The notes beneath the pieces were generated by a model, which worked only from the letters and a program-made list of their open reading frames with translations, was not told the DNA's origin and ran no database searches. This document shows, one piece after another, positions 1 to 9,831 of a DNA stretch of 64,000 nucleotides. The stretch lies in assembly GCF_018326265.1 (NCBI RefSeq), contig NZ_AP023360.1:5055501-5119500 (forward strand). Reading direction: 5' to 3'. Made by a program: the position numbers and the translations under genes. The stretch's first letter is position 1. Each line of letters begins with the position of its first letter. This DNA comes from Catellatospora sp. IY07-71. Lineage in GTDB: Bacteria; Actinomycetota; Actinomycetes; Mycobacteriales; Micromonosporaceae.

Positions 1-1
1 G

Positions 2-3000
2 ATCCTTGGCAGGGCGCAGGCGACAGCGGCTGGGCGGGACCTGCTGGTGCGGCTCTCGACCGCACAGCGTGCCACCCCCGGCAAGGTGGAGATGTCGCTG
101 GACATCTCCACCTTCAAGTCGGCCTATGGCGCGGACTGGTCGGATCGGCTGCGCCTGACCGTCGTGCCTGATTGCGCGCTTGCCGCAGTGAGCACGCCGA
201 CCTGCCAGGAACAGTCACTGGCGACGTCGCGCAGTGGCGACCTGGTCACGGCACTCGTGCCGATTGGCAGTGAGGGCAGCGTCGTCGCGCTTTCGTCGGG
301 CAACCAGTCCTCCGCGGGCTCCGGAGACTTCTCCGCCACGTCGCTGACCGCTTCGTCGACATGGTCGGCGGGAACCAGCAGCGGTGGCTTCACCTGGAAC
401 TATGACTTGCGGATGCCGCCTGGTCTGGGCGGTCCTACGCCGAAGGTCGGTTTCTCCTACGCGTCGCAGGCGGTCGACGGCCGGACCGCGGCCACGAACA
501 ATCAACCATCATGGATGGGTGACGGCTTTGACTGGGAGCCCGGGTTCGTCGAGCGGCGCTACATCTCCTGCTCGGATGACATGACGGGTTCGCCGAACAA
601 CACGGTGGAGACCGGTGACCAGTGCTGGCGGGGTCACAACGCCACATTGTCCCTGAACGGCCGTTCCACCGAGCTGTTCTTCAACTCCACCGACGGCCTC
701 TGGCACGGCCGCAGCGAGGACGGCTCGAAGGTCGAGCGCAAGACCGGTGCCGTCAACGGCGACAACGACGGTGAGTACTGGGTCGTGACCACGACCGACG
801 GCAACAAGTACTACTTCGGACTTAACCGTCTTCAGGGCTGGACCTCGGGTAAGGCCGAGACGAACTCGGTGCAGACGGTGCCGGTGTACGGCAACCATGA
901 CAACGACCCCTGCCACGCGGCCACCTACGCGGCGTCGGACTGCATGCAGGGTTACCGCTGGAACCTCGATTACGTGGTGGACCCACACGGCAACACCATG
1001 TCGTTGTGGTGGGGCAGGGACACCAACAAGTACGGACGCAACATGTCCACCAGTGATCTGGCCTCCTACACCCGCGCCGCGTACCTGGACCACATCGATT
1101 ACGGCACCCACCAGCGCACGCTGGTCAACACGGTCAAGACTGACACGGTGTACGCGGGCCTGCCGACGCCGGTGCGGGTGCAGTTCAACACGGCCGACCG
1201 CTGTCTGACCAACTGCACCACGCACGAGGACAACTGGTCCGACACGCCGTGGGACCTGTCCTGCACGGCATCGCCGTGCGACAACCACTCGCCGTCGTTC
1301 TGGTCCACCCGGCGGCTGTCCCAGGTCACCACGAAGGTGTGGGATGCGACGTCGGCGCAGCTCAGGGACGTTGAGCGCTGGACGCTGACGCATTCCTACC
1401 CCGATCCAGGTGACGGTACCCGGGCAGGCATGTGGCTGGCCGGGATCTCGCACGCGGGGCTGGTCGGTGGCACGGCCACGATGCCGGACCTGAAGCTCGA
1501 TCCGGTGATGCTGGCCAACCGCGTTGACACGGCGCTCAAGAACGGCCTGCGGCCGATGAACTGGCCCCGGATGGCGGCCATCACGTCGGAGACCGGTGGC
1601 GTCGTCGGCGTTACGTATGCTCCCGCCGAATGCTCGGCAGGTGCGCTGCCGACGCCGCACACCAACACCAAGCGCTGCTATCCCGTGCGGTGGGCGCCGG
1701 AGGATCTCGGCGGCACCCCGGGCCAGGAGATTACCGACTGGTTCCACAAGTACGTGGTGTCGCAGGTTACCGAGACCGACAGCGTGGTGACCGGTGCCTC
1801 GGCCTCGCCGCCGAAGGTCACCCGGTACGAGTATGTCGGCGGTGCGGCCTGGCGCTACACCGAGGACGACGCCTTCACCAAGGACAAGTACCGCACCTGG
1901 AACCAGTGGCGCGGCTACGAGACGGTCCGGACGCTGGTCGGCGATGGCGCACAGCAGACCCGAAGCGACACGCGATACTTCCGCGGCATGCACGGCGACA
2001 AGAGCTCGCCGACGGGCGGCACCGACACGGCGACGCTGACCGATAGCAAGGGCTTGGTCGCGGCCGCCTATCCGGGCGAGACGATCTACGACTACGACGA
2101 GTTCGCCGGCATGGCGCTGGAGACCTTGTCCTACGACTCGCCGGCCGGAACCGTGATTTCGGGCAGCGTGACCAAGCCGTGGCGCTCGGACCCGCCGACC
2201 GCCTCCCGCACCGTCGACGGCCAGACCCTGCACGCCCGGTTCGTCAACACCTCCGACTCGTGGACCTGGGCGAAGCTCGACGGGGGCCGGCCGGACCGGG
2301 TGATCCGCAGCAACAACACCTTCGACACGCTGGGCATGCCGGTCCAGGTGACCGCTTACGGCGATGTGTCGAAGCCGGGCGACGAGCGCTGCACCCACAC
2401 GGAGTACGCCCGCAACCCGGGTGTGTTCCTGATGGGGCTTCCGAAGCGGATCCGCACCTGGGCGCTCACGTGCGCCGACGCGCTGACCGCGGGACGGGCT
2501 TTCACCAAGGAGGAGATCCTGGGCGAGGTCCGGACCTCCTACGATGACAAGACCTGGGGCGAGACCCCCACCGTGGGCGAGGTGACGCGAGTCGAGTCGC
2601 TCAAGGATTGGGTGAACGGCGCGTTCGTGCCGATGACCACGTCGAGGTCGGCCTACGACGACTACGGCCGGCAGACCGATGCCTGGGACGCCGACGGCGA
2701 GCTCGTGAGCACCGCCTACCTGCCCGCCGCGGATGGTCCGGTGACGCAGACGACCACCACGAACCCGCTCGGCTGGACGTCGGTCTCCACCCAGGAACCC
2801 GCGTTCGGTGCGGCGACGTCGATCACGGACGTGAACGGCCGGCGCACCGACATCGTGTACGACCCGCTTGGGCGGGTGTCGAAGGTGTGGAAGCCGGGCC
2901 GGTCGAAGGCGCTCTACGCCAACACCCCCACCTCGTGGTACGTCTACAACATCTCGAACACCGCCCCGTCGGTGATCGAGACCATGACGCTGAGCCCGAA

Positions 3001-6000
3001 CGGCACCATGTTGAGCACCTTCACCTTCTACGACGGCCTCCTGCGTGAGCGCCAGATGCAGACGGTGAAGGAGAACGGCGCCGCGGGTGCGATGGTCGTG
3101 GACAACTTCTACGACACGGCCGGCCGCAAGTGGCGCTCGTTCGGGCCGTACCCGGTGGCGTCGGCGCCGTCGACGACGTTCTCGCCGCACCCGGAATCCG
3201 ATTACGAGAACATCCCGCTGTGGGTCAAGACCGAGTTCGACTCCACCGGGCGCGTCGTCGAGGAGATCCGCTACTCGAAGATGGCCGAGCAGTCGCGGAC
3301 GTCGACCCGCTACCCGTCGTCGGACCGCACCGAGGTGATCCCTCCCGCCGGTGGCACGGTGACCGCGGCCGTGGTCGACGCGAGCGGCAAGATGATCGAG
3401 TTCCGACAGCACCACGGCACCACGCCCGCTTCGGGCTACGACGCGACGAACTACACGTTCGACCGCAAGGGTCAGCTCGTCAAGGTCCAGAACGCCGCGC
3501 TAACCAAGTGGGAGTACGAGTACGACATCCTGGGTCGGCAGACGAAGTCGATCGATCCCGACAAGGGAACTTCGTTCACGACCTACGACGACGCGGGCCG
3601 GATCACCTCCATGACCGATGCCCGCACGCCGGCGGTCACGCTGAGCTACACCTACGACCGGCTCGGCCGCAAGACCGGTGTCTACCAGGGCGCCGTCACT
3701 CCTGCGAACCGGTTGTCGAAGTGGGAGTACGACGGCCTGACCAACGGCAAGGGCATGCAGACCTCCTCCACCCGCTATGTGGGTGGGGAGTCGGGTGCGG
3801 CGTACACGTCGGCGGTGACGGCTCTGTCCTCGTTCGGGACGCCGTCGCAGCAGAAGTTCATCATCCCGGCGACCGAGACCGGTCTGGCCGGCGAGTACCA
3901 GTACGACTTCGGGTTCAAGGCCGACGGCTCGCCGTCGACCAGCCGGTTCCCCGCCATCGGCAATGCGACCTACAGCCTGGACTGGGAGACCCAGACCACC
4001 ACGTACGACGCGTTCGGTCAGCCGCAGAAGCTCTCGACCGGTGCGACGTCGTGGCTGGCGACCGACACCAGCTACACCGAGCACGGCGAGATCGGTGTGA
4101 TTACGCTGCGTGACCAGACCGCCAACCCGCAGCTGCAGATCGGCCATTACTACGATGAGACGACACGCAGGCTGAGCCGGGTCTGGACCACGCGGGACAC
4201 CGCTCCGACGAGCGTGTCCGACGTGAACTTCGGTTACGACGCCGCAGGCGGCGTCGTGCAGGTCGAGGAGAAGGCTTCGACCGCTGGCATCGAGACGCAG
4301 TGCTTCCAGCATGACTACCTGCGCCGGTTGCGTGAGGCGTGGACGCTCGCGTCTGGTGCCTGCGGGGCGGTGCCGACCTCGTTCAGCGGCGTGGGCGGGG
4401 TCGAGAAGTACTGGCTCAGCTGGACCGTCGACGTCGCGGGCAACCGGACCAAGCAAGTCGCTCACAAGAGCACCGGCGATGTGACGACGAAGTACGTGTA
4501 TCCGGCAGCAGACGCGGCCCAGCCGCACACGCTGACCCGGACGACCGACGGCAACGACGTCACCACGGCCAACTACACCTACGACGCTCTCGGCAACACG
4601 CTGTGCCGCCCGTCGGGCACGACGCTGAACAACTGCGGCAGTCCCGGCAGCGCCAAGCAGACGCTGAGCTGGAACACCGAGGGCCGGCTGGCCAGCACGG
4701 TGGACTCGACCGGCACGACGAGCTACATCTACGACGCCGACGGCAACCGGCTCATCCGGAAGGACCCGACCGGTAAGACGCTCTACCTGCCGGGCCAGGA
4801 GCTGCGCGTCAACGCCGCAGGCACCGCGGTCGTGTCATGCACCCGCTACTACTCATGGGCGGGACGCCACATCGCGACCCGGTCCAGCAGCAGCGCGGGC
4901 AGCAACAAGCTGACGTGGCTGGTGGCCGACCGGCAGAACACCTCCAACATCACCGTCGATGCCGCGGGGACTCAGGCGGTGGCCGTCAAGCGTCAGGATC
5001 CCTACGGCAATCAGCGGGGCAGCATCAGCGGCAGCTGGCCAGCCACGCTCGACAAGGGCTACGTCGGCGGCACGCTGGACAACACCGGGCTGACCCACCT
5101 GGGGGTGCGCGAGTACGACCCGAGTACCGGCAGGTTTATCAGCGTCGATCCAATCGTCGACTTCAACGACCCCCAGCAGGCGCAAGGCTACTCATACGCC
5201 TCGAACAGTCCCGTGTTCAAGAGTGACCCCAGTGGCGCTCTGGCATGCGGCGACGACGCCTGCAACCAGGTCGCGGTACCGACCGCGGGCGGCGGGTTCA
5301 AGATTGTCGGCGAGCCCAAACCCAGTGTGGCGAGCGCGAACCAGACGGTGAAGACCACCATCCGCGTCATGCCCAACGGCACGCTCGCGGTGCAGGTAGG
5401 CAACCGGTTCTTCCTGAACAACTACGAAGTCACGCTGGGCCTGCGGGCACCCGGCGCGCCCAGCTTCATCGACATGGCGATGGGCTTCGACCAGTTCATC
5501 GCGGACGTGCCCACCCCGTACGACATCTACGACCCTGAAGTCGCACGGATCGCGCTCTACCTGTCGACGATCCGCGGCTACCAGAAGTTCGAGGCGATCC
5601 CGGAGACCTCGAACGGGTGGACGTTCTGGAACTGGACGAACGTCGCCGGCGGGCAGATCACGCCCGAGCAGGGTGGCATGCACGGCGGTCCGGAACTGCT
5701 CATCGGAGCCGGCGGGCCCAAGCTGAAGTTCCCATCTGTCAGCGCCAACGAACGTGGTAAGGCGGGCAACCAGCCGAAGCAGGTTCGTCCCGGTGGCCAC
5801 CCGCTCGGCCACATCGTGTTCGCGGGTCACGGGACCTGGGAGGAGGCGGACGGCTACATCAAGGTTCCGCCGGGCACCCGGCTCGTTGTCTATATCGAGC
5901 ACGGCGACACGATCAAGGACAAGGCGGCTGGCAAGATCGAAGTTGGCAGGCTGAACACGCAGGTGGTGCGCATCTACGAGCCGGGTGAGATCATCGAGAA

Positions 6001-6139
6001 CTACACCCTCCACCCGCCGAAGGGGCTGATCGTCTACAGCGGTTCCAAGACCGTGCGCAAGCCGACGAAGCTCAGCGAGCTGCTGGAGGAAAACCTGGGA
6101 ACGTGCCACTGGGCTGCCTGCCGAGAGGTGATCGACTGA
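2..6139 (+). CDS. RHS-repeat polymorphic toxin, 5' end cut by the window
   Basis: The reading frame is open to the window edge and the visible N-terminus already reads like the interior of an RHS shell protein, so the signal peptide and first part lie upstream. Dozens of YD-type repeats follow (YDPLGRV, YDDAGRI, YDALGNT, YDADGNR). The RHS-associated core (GVREYDPSTGRFISVDPI) lies near residue 1685 counted from the first in-frame GTG at 47. Beyond it comes a variable C-terminal tip of about 300 residues. Its last ~115 residues (FAGHGTWEE, VVYIEHGDTI, YTLHPPKGL, CHWAACREV) resemble the Stv adhesin/toxin-type domain seen at the ends of actinobacterial RHS proteins; I recognise that from memory. 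The shell is thought to encapsulate the tip until delivery. A small gene 13 bp downstream is the likely immunity partner. The biochemical activity of the tip is unknown. Confidence 0.93.
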   Translation: MLGRAQATAAGRDLLVRLSTAQRATPGKVEMSLDISTFKSAYGADWSDRLRLTVVPDCALAAVSTPTCQEQSLATSRSGDLVTALVPIGSEGSVVALSSGNQSSAGSGDFSATSLTASSTWSAGTSSGGFTWNYDLRMPPGLGGPTPKVGFSYASQAVDGRTAATNNQPSWMGDGFDWEPGFVERRYISCSDDMTGSPNNTVETGDQCWRGHNATLSLNGRSTELFFNSTDGLWHGRSEDGSKVERKTGAVNGDNDGEYWVVTTTDGNKYYFGLNRLQGWTSGKAETNSVQTVPVYGNHDNDPCHAATYAASDCMQGYRWNLDYVVDPHGNTMSLWWGRDTNKYGRNMSTSDLASYTRAAYLDHIDYGTHQRTLVNTVKTDTVYAGLPTPVRVQFNTADRCLTNCTTHEDNWSDTPWDLSCTASPCDNHSPSFWSTRRLSQVTTKVWDATSAQLRDVERWTLTHSYPDPGDGTRAGMWLAGISHAGLVGGTATMPDLKLDPVMLANRVDTALKNGLRPMNWPRMAAITSETGGVVGVTYAPAECSAGALPTPHTNTKRCYPVRWAPEDLGGTPGQEITDWFHKYVVSQVTETDSVVTGASASPPKVTRYEYVGGAAWRYTEDDAFTKDKYRTWNQWRGYETVRTLVGDGAQQTRSDTRYFRGMHGDKSSPTGGTDTATLTDSKGLVAAAYPGETIYDYDEFAGMALETLSYDSPAGTVISGSVTKPWRSDPPTASRTVDGQTLHARFVNTSDSWTWAKLDGGRPDRVIRSNNTFDTLGMPVQVTAYGDVSKPGDERCTHTEYARNPGVFLMGLPKRIRTWALTCADALTAGRAFTKEEILGEVRTSYDDKTWGETPTVGEVTRVESLKDWVNGAFVPMTTSRSAYDDYGRQTDAWDADGELVSTAYLPAADGPVTQTTTTNPLGWTSVSTQEPAFGAATSITDVNGRRTDIVYDPLGRVSKVWKPGRSKALYANTPTSWYVYNISNTAPSVIETMTLSPNGTMLSTFTFYDGLLRERQMQTVKENGAAGAMVVDNFYDTAGRKWRSFGPYPVASAPSTTFSPHPESDYENIPLWVKTEFDSTGRVVEEIRYSKMAEQSRTSTRYPSSDRTEVIPPAGGTVTAAVVDASGKMIEFRQHHGTTPASGYDATNYTFDRKGQLVKVQNAALTKWEYEYDILGRQTKSIDPDKGTSFTTYDDAGRITSMTDARTPAVTLSYTYDRLGRKTGVYQGAVTPANRLSKWEYDGLTNGKGMQTSSTRYVGGESGAAYTSAVTALSSFGTPSQQKFIIPATETGLAGEYQYDFGFKADGSPSTSRFPAIGNATYSLDWETQTTTYDAFGQPQKLSTGATSWLATDTSYTEHGEIGVITLRDQTANPQLQIGHYYDETTRRLSRVWTTRDTAPTSVSDVNFGYDAAGGVVQVEEKASTAGIETQCFQHDYLRRLREAWTLASGACGAVPTSFSGVGGVEKYWLSWTVDVAGNRTKQVAHKSTGDVTTKYVYPAADAAQPHTLTRTTDGNDVTTANYTYDALGNTLCRPSGTTLNNCGSPGSAKQTLSWNTEGRLASTVDSTGTTSYIYDADGNRLIRKDPTGKTLYLPGQELRVNAAGTAVVSCTRYYSWAGRHIATRSSSSAGSNKLTWLVADRQNTSNITVDAAGTQAVAVKRQDPYGNQRGSISGSWPATLDKGYVGGTLDNTGLTHLGVREYDPSTGRFISVDPIVDFNDPQQAQGYSYASNSPVFKSDPSGALACGDDACNQVAVPTAGGGFKIVGEPKPSVASANQTVKTTIRVMPNGTLAVQVGNRFFLNNYEVTLGLRAPGAPSFIDMAMGFDQFIADVPTPYDIYDPEVARIALYLSTIRGYQKFEAIPETSNGWTFWNWTNVAGGQITPEQGGMHGGPELLIGAGGPKLKFPSVSANERGKAGNQPKQVRPGGHPLGHIVFAGHGTWEEADGYIKVPPGTRLVVYIEHGDTIKDKAAGKIEVGRLNTQVVRIYEPGEIIENYTLHPPKGLIVYSGSKTVRKPTKLSELLEENLGTCHWAACREVID

Positions 6140-6152
6140 TGGGGGGTGCCGT

Positions 6153-6575
6153 ATGACCGAATACGCTGATCTCACCCCGTACCGCTACCAGACCGAGTGG
6201 TTGGACTGGTGGCGGAGGCTGGGGCTGCGCAACGTGGGATGGCTCGGCCGTCAGGTGCCCTTCGCCACCGGCGACACCCCCGTCCGGGTCCGCGACGCGC
6301 TCGTGCGCCTCGCGGACGAGCCGGTCGAGGTGATGCGCGGCTTCCACGCCTGCGAGCTGTGCCGGCGGAAGCCTCCGATCTACGTGGACGCCGTCGACGG
6401 ATCGGACGAGCAGGTCATGCTCGGCACGGGTGAGATTCGCGTGTGGGGGCGACTGCCGCGCCGGTACGCCGCCCCGACGCTCATCGTACATTACATTGAT
6501 GAGCATAGATATATGCCGCCGCGCGAGTTCTGCGACGCGGTGCTGCGGGTCGCAGACCGGCACGGCTGGCCGTGA
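6153..6575 (+). CDS. Conserved hypothetical, candidate immunity protein for the RHS tip
   Basis: A 140-residue soluble protein with a strong GGGGGG-type ribosome site just before ATG, 13 bp after the RHS stop, so it should be co-transcribed. It contains NVGWLGRQ near residue 24, a conserved-looking HACELCRRK block near 65, then GEIRVWG and a LIVHYIDEHRYMPPREF segment. It resembles a family of unknown function that I recall as DUF7919, not verified. There is no signal peptide or membrane segment, so it acts in the cytoplasm. Its place right after a polymorphic toxin tip is the usual immunity-gene position, but this family also occurs away from toxins, so the role is inferred from context only. 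Confidence 0.75.
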   Translation: MTEYADLTPYRYQTEWLDWWRRLGLRNVGWLGRQVPFATGDTPVRVRDALVRLADEPVEVMRGFHACELCRRKPPIYVDAVDGSDEQVMLGTGEIRVWGRLPRRYAAPTLIVHYIDEHRYMPPREFCDAVLRVADRHGWP

Positions 6576-6582
6576 CGGCGCG

Positions 6583-6613
6583 GGTGGCCGCCCTCAGGGC
6601 GAGGGCGGCCACC
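6583..6613. terminator. Strong hairpin between convergent genes
   Basis: Perfect 12-bp arms (GGTGGCCGCCCT and its complement) around a 7-nt loop, 8 bp after the immunity gene stop. There is no U-tract, as is usual for high-GC actinobacterial terminators. Confidence 0.7.
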
Positions 6614-6626
6614 TGAGCGTGCACTC

Positions 6627-6670
6627 GCGCCTGTGCGGCCGGTCAGGTGATCGATCGGCCGCACAGGCGC
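6627..6670. terminator. Second strong hairpin, probably serving the opposite strand
   Basis: Perfect 15-bp arms (GCGCCTGTGCGGCCG and its complement) around a 14-nt loop. Together with the previous hairpin it separates the RHS operon from the convergent KAS III operon. Nothing else was recognised between here and the next stop codon. Confidence 0.65.
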
Positions 6671-6799
6671 GGCTCATTTCGGCGTGACCGGCTCGTTTGC
6701 GGCGGTAGCGGCGGCAATCCCACTCGCCCGCCGCGGCAGGCGTCCGCGACGGCCGATCAGGCGCGGTCAGGCGACGATCAAGGGGCTGCCCGGAGCCGG

Positions 6800-7636
6800 T
6801 CAGGCCGTGCGGGAACTGGCCTGGCCAGCCCCTCCCGCCGCCAGCGCGACCAGCCGGGCGTGGGCGTACTCGTGGACGACCGCGTGCTCGTACACCGCGC
6901 GTGGCACGTCCAGGCCGCTGTCCACCCGCACCACCACCCCGCCGGGCCGCCAGCGCAGGAACGTGTCGTCGCCGGTCAGCTCCGCCAGCACCGTCATCAG
7001 CGACTCGTCCAGCCGCATCGAGTGCACCGCCCGCCGGTACTCCTCCGTGGTCAGGCACAGCGCGAACGGGATGTTCATCAGGCACAGCGCCGTCTGGATG
7101 TCCAGCCGCAACCAGCGGCGCACCTGCGGCGAGGCGTCGATCGCGGGCAGGCCCAGCATCGAGAAGTCCAGCGGCCCGCGCGGCCCCGGCCGCCCGGCGC
7201 CCAGGGCGATGAGCACGTCGTACACGTTGACGTCGTGCTCGATCACGGCCCGATCGCCGAGCCCGGCCAGGGTCGTCGGGCGCAGCACCGGCTCGGGCAC
7301 CCCGGCCACACCGCTGTTGCGCGCGATGAACGCGAGCAGGTCCGTCTCGATGAGGAAGTGCCGGATCAGCAGCTCACCGGCGCGCGGCGAGACGAACCGG
7401 CGCAGGAACCACACGCACAGCCGGTCCATCACGGCGTGCGCGGACAGCCTGATCGGCAGCAGGGTCTTCACCACCCGGATCAGCCACACCGCGACCCGCG
7501 ACACGATCCGCAGCGGCGGGTAGAGCCAGCGGCGGGTCCACTGCCGCTGGTCGGCGACCACCATCGCCAGCACCTCCCGGGCGATCGGCACGGTCGGGTC
7601 GGCCATGACCGCGGTCCACACAGTGGGGCCTCTCAC
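6800..7636 (-). CDS. Conserved hypothetical coupled to the KAS III-diiron fusion gene
   Basis: The GTG start overlaps the TGA stop of the upstream gene (GTGA), so the two proteins are translationally coupled and probably work together. The protein is about 278 residues. A hydrophobic amphipathic stretch near residues 45-65 (VSRVAVWLIRVVKTLLPI) suggests membrane association but not a clear transmembrane helix. Later segments include FLIETDLLAFIARN, VIEHDVNVYDVLIALG and a C-terminal YEHAVVHEYAHARLVAL. The last resembles an HExxH-like helix (HEYAH: H-E-Y-A-H), which would be a zinc-binding motif, but nothing else supports a peptidase. I do not recognise a named family. An internal ATG at residue 11 is an alternative start. 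Confidence 0.75.
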   Translation of the reverse strand: MRGPTVWTAVMADPTVPIAREVLAMVVADQRQWTRRWLYPPLRIVSRVAVWLIRVVKTLLPIRLSAHAVMDRLCVWFLRRFVSPRAGELLIRHFLIETDLLAFIARNSGVAGVPEPVLRPTTLAGLGDRAVIEHDVNVYDVLIALGAGRPGPRGPLDFSMLGLPAIDASPQVRRWLRLDIQTALCLMNIPFALCLTTEEYRRAVHSMRLDESLMTVLAELTGDDTFLRWRPGGVVVRVDSGLDVPRAVYEHAVVHEYAHARLVALAAGGAGQASSRTA

Positions 7637-9555
7637 GCGTCCACCTCGGCGAGCTGCATCGCGTACAGGCGCGCGACGACCTCGGCCGTGCGCACCACCC
7701 GGGCCGCGGCCGCCCGGTCCGGCACGGCCTCGCGCAGCAGGTGGGCCAGCTCGGCGAAGTGCGCGTCGTCCGCCTCACCGTGGTAGCCGAGGAACGTGAC
7801 CTGGTCCTCGCGCAGGCCCAGCTGCTCGCGCAGCGCCCGCGCCCAGCCCAGCACCAGGCCCGCGCCCAGCCCTTCGATGACGAACATCGCGCCCAGCAGG
7901 TCCACCGGATCCGGCTGGCTCGCCTGATGGAACACGTACGCCGACAGCGCCTCCGACCCGATGTTCTTGCGCGCGCCCCGGATCTCCTCCAGGCTGCCGC
8001 CGACCGCGACGAAGTCCCGTTCGAGCAGCTGGTAGTCGCGGTGCTCCTCGGCCGCGTGCTTGATCGCGGCGCTGCGCAGCGCGAACATGTCCACGGAGAA
8101 GTTCGACGCGGCCCGGCTGATCCAGCGCCCGCCCTCGACGACCTGCTGACGCAGGTGCACCAGCAGCCTCCGGTAGTCGTCGAGGGTGGCCGTGCCGGTG
8201 TCGATGCGGCTCACCAGCGGCGTGGTCCGGACCTGCCGCTCGAAGTCCTCCCACACCCGCGCCAGCTCCAGCACCGTCCACCGCACCAGATCCCCGTCGC
8301 CGTCCCGGGCGACCAGCGGCGACGGCGTCGCGGTCCGCTGCGCGGCGGCTGCCGTGCCGGTCGTGGCCGCCGCCGGCCGGGCCGGTGAGGCTGGGCCGGC
8401 CGCGACCGGCGCGGATGGTGCCCGCATACCCGCTGCGGCCGCGTCATCAGCGGTGACGCAGGTGAGCTGGGCGAAGGCGAGCGAATAGCGGCCCGACTCG
8501 GGCACGATCAGCAGGATCCGGTCGCCGGGGGAGAACCGGCCCGACCGCCACGCCTCCTCCAGCATCACGAAGATGCTGGCGGCCCCCGTATTGCCGCGCG
8601 CGTGCAGGTTCGTGTACCAGCGATCCTCGTCGATCATCAGGTCGGCCTCGCGGAGCAGGCCGAAGATCTCGCCGCGGAAATGCTCGGCGCTGTAGTGGCA
8701 CAGCACATGGTCGATGCTGCTCGGGCTGAACCGGCCCGCCCGCACCAGCCCCATGTAATCCCGCAGGCCCAGCCGGAACAGCGCCGGCAGCGACTTCACG
8801 TCCTGGCGCAGGCGCACCAGCCCGGCGCGTTCGGCGGCGGCCACGTCCGGGCCGTCCAGCCAGGTCTGCCCGGCGACCGGCGCACCTCCGGCCGACATGC
8901 ACACCGGCTGCTGCCCGGCGTGCGACACCAGGTGCGTCCAGTCCAGGCGCAGGCTCAGCCCGTCCGGGCGCGGGCTCGGCTCCAGCACCACCGCGCCCGC
9001 TCCGTCCGACAGCGTCCAGCGCAGGAACTCCGCGTCGAACGTGGTGCGGTCGCCTTCGTACCGGCTCTGCCGCAGTGACCGGCTGACCAGCTCCGATCCG
9101 ACCACGACCGCGGCCGAGTGTTCACCCAGCCGCACCGCCCGTGACGCGGCGGCCAGCGCGGCCATGCTCGACGCGCACACCCCGCCCGCCGACAGCACCT
9201 CCATCGGCGGGCCGCCCAGCCTTCCGTGCACCATCGAACCGAACCCCGGCACCAGCAGGTCGCCCTGCGTGGTGCCCGCGGCCAGCATCGTCACCGAGTC
9301 CAGCGGCAGGTCCCGATCCTTCAGCGCCCCCTGCACTGCGGCCGCGGCGAGTTCCTCGTTGAGCATGGTGACCGAGCCGTGCTCGTCCAGCGCGTAGTGC
9401 CGGGTGCGGATGCCGTTCGCGGCCAGCACGCGCGCTCGCAGGCCCGCACCGGCCGAGCCCGCGCCCAGCCGCCGCGCGATCTGCTCGGCGTCCAGCGGCT
9501 CGCCGGGCAGGTAGGCGCCGAACCCGGTCAGGTACACGTTCGGGAAACCAGTCAT
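7633..9555 (-). CDS. KAS III (FabH-like) fused to a haem-oxygenase-like diiron oxidase
   Basis: Residues 1-365 form a thiolase-fold 3-oxoacyl-ACP synthase III with an intact Cys-His-Asn set: Cys127 in GGVCASSMAAL, His287 in CHYSAEHF and Asn322 in RGNTGAASIF. Such enzymes start or extend acyl chains by Claisen condensation. An Ala/Pro/Thr-rich linker (366-425) joins a helical domain (426-640) like the iron-containing redox enzymes/haem-oxygenase-like diiron oxygenases. Acidic and His residues with possible ligand spacing are E474 in QQVVEGG, the IKHAAEEHRDYQ helix near 500, the MFVIEGLGAG segment, and GYHGEADDAHF near the end. Relatives of this second fold include UndA, which makes 1-undecene from a fatty acid. 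The fusion suggests condensation and oxidative processing by one polypeptide. The product is unknown, and no ACP or ketoreductase lies nearby. Confidence 0.87.
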   Translation of the reverse strand: MTGFPNVYLTGFGAYLPGEPLDAEQIARRLGAGSAGAGLRARVLAANGIRTRHYALDEHGSVTMLNEELAAAAVQGALKDRDLPLDSVTMLAAGTTQGDLLVPGFGSMVHGRLGGPPMEVLSAGGVCASSMAALAAASRAVRLGEHSAAVVVGSELVSRSLRQSRYEGDRTTFDAEFLRWTLSDGAGAVVLEPSPRPDGLSLRLDWTHLVSHAGQQPVCMSAGGAPVAGQTWLDGPDVAAAERAGLVRLRQDVKSLPALFRLGLRDYMGLVRAGRFSPSSIDHVLCHYSAEHFRGEIFGLLREADLMIDEDRWYTNLHARGNTGAASIFVMLEEAWRSGRFSPGDRILLIVPESGRYSLAFAQLTCVTADDAAAAGMRAPSAPVAAGPASPARPAAATTGTAAAAQRTATPSPLVARDGDGDLVRWTVLELARVWEDFERQVRTTPLVSRIDTGTATLDDYRRLLVHLRQQVVEGGRWISRAASNFSVDMFALRSAAIKHAAEEHRDYQLLERDFVAVGGSLEEIRGARKNIGSEALSAYVFHQASQPDPVDLLGAMFVIEGLGAGLVLGWARALREQLGLREDQVTFLGYHGEADDAHFAELAHLLREAVPDRAAAARVVRTAEVVARLYAMQLAEVDA

Positions 9556-9831
9556 GCCCCGATTCAGCCAGCCGGCCGGCCGCGGCGTATCCGCTCAGGA
9601 ACTCAAACCCGGATGTGTGACGTACTCATCGTGACTCTGCCACTGCTGCCTGCCGCACCAGGTGGGGCACGTCCTGGGGCGCGGACAGCGATCATGACGG
9701 CTGGATGCCCGGCGTCGCGGAGCGCACTGTCTGAATGGCGACATTCCGCGGCGACGAACCGGGTATCTCAGGGCCACGCCACCTCCCTTATCGGGTGACG
9801 GCGGACGGACCGCCGAACCGGGAGGTACCCG

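Noticed and set aside
509-3415. 968-codon open frame on the minus strand
   Set aside because: Antisense to the RHS gene; Arg/His/Val-rich product with no domain, produced by high GC suppressing stop codons.
6684-7523. 279-codon plus-strand ORF opposite the hypothetical at 6800-7636
   Set aside because: The Ser/Arg-rich product is typical of antisense frames; the minus-strand gene has coupling with its neighbour and a coherent sequence.
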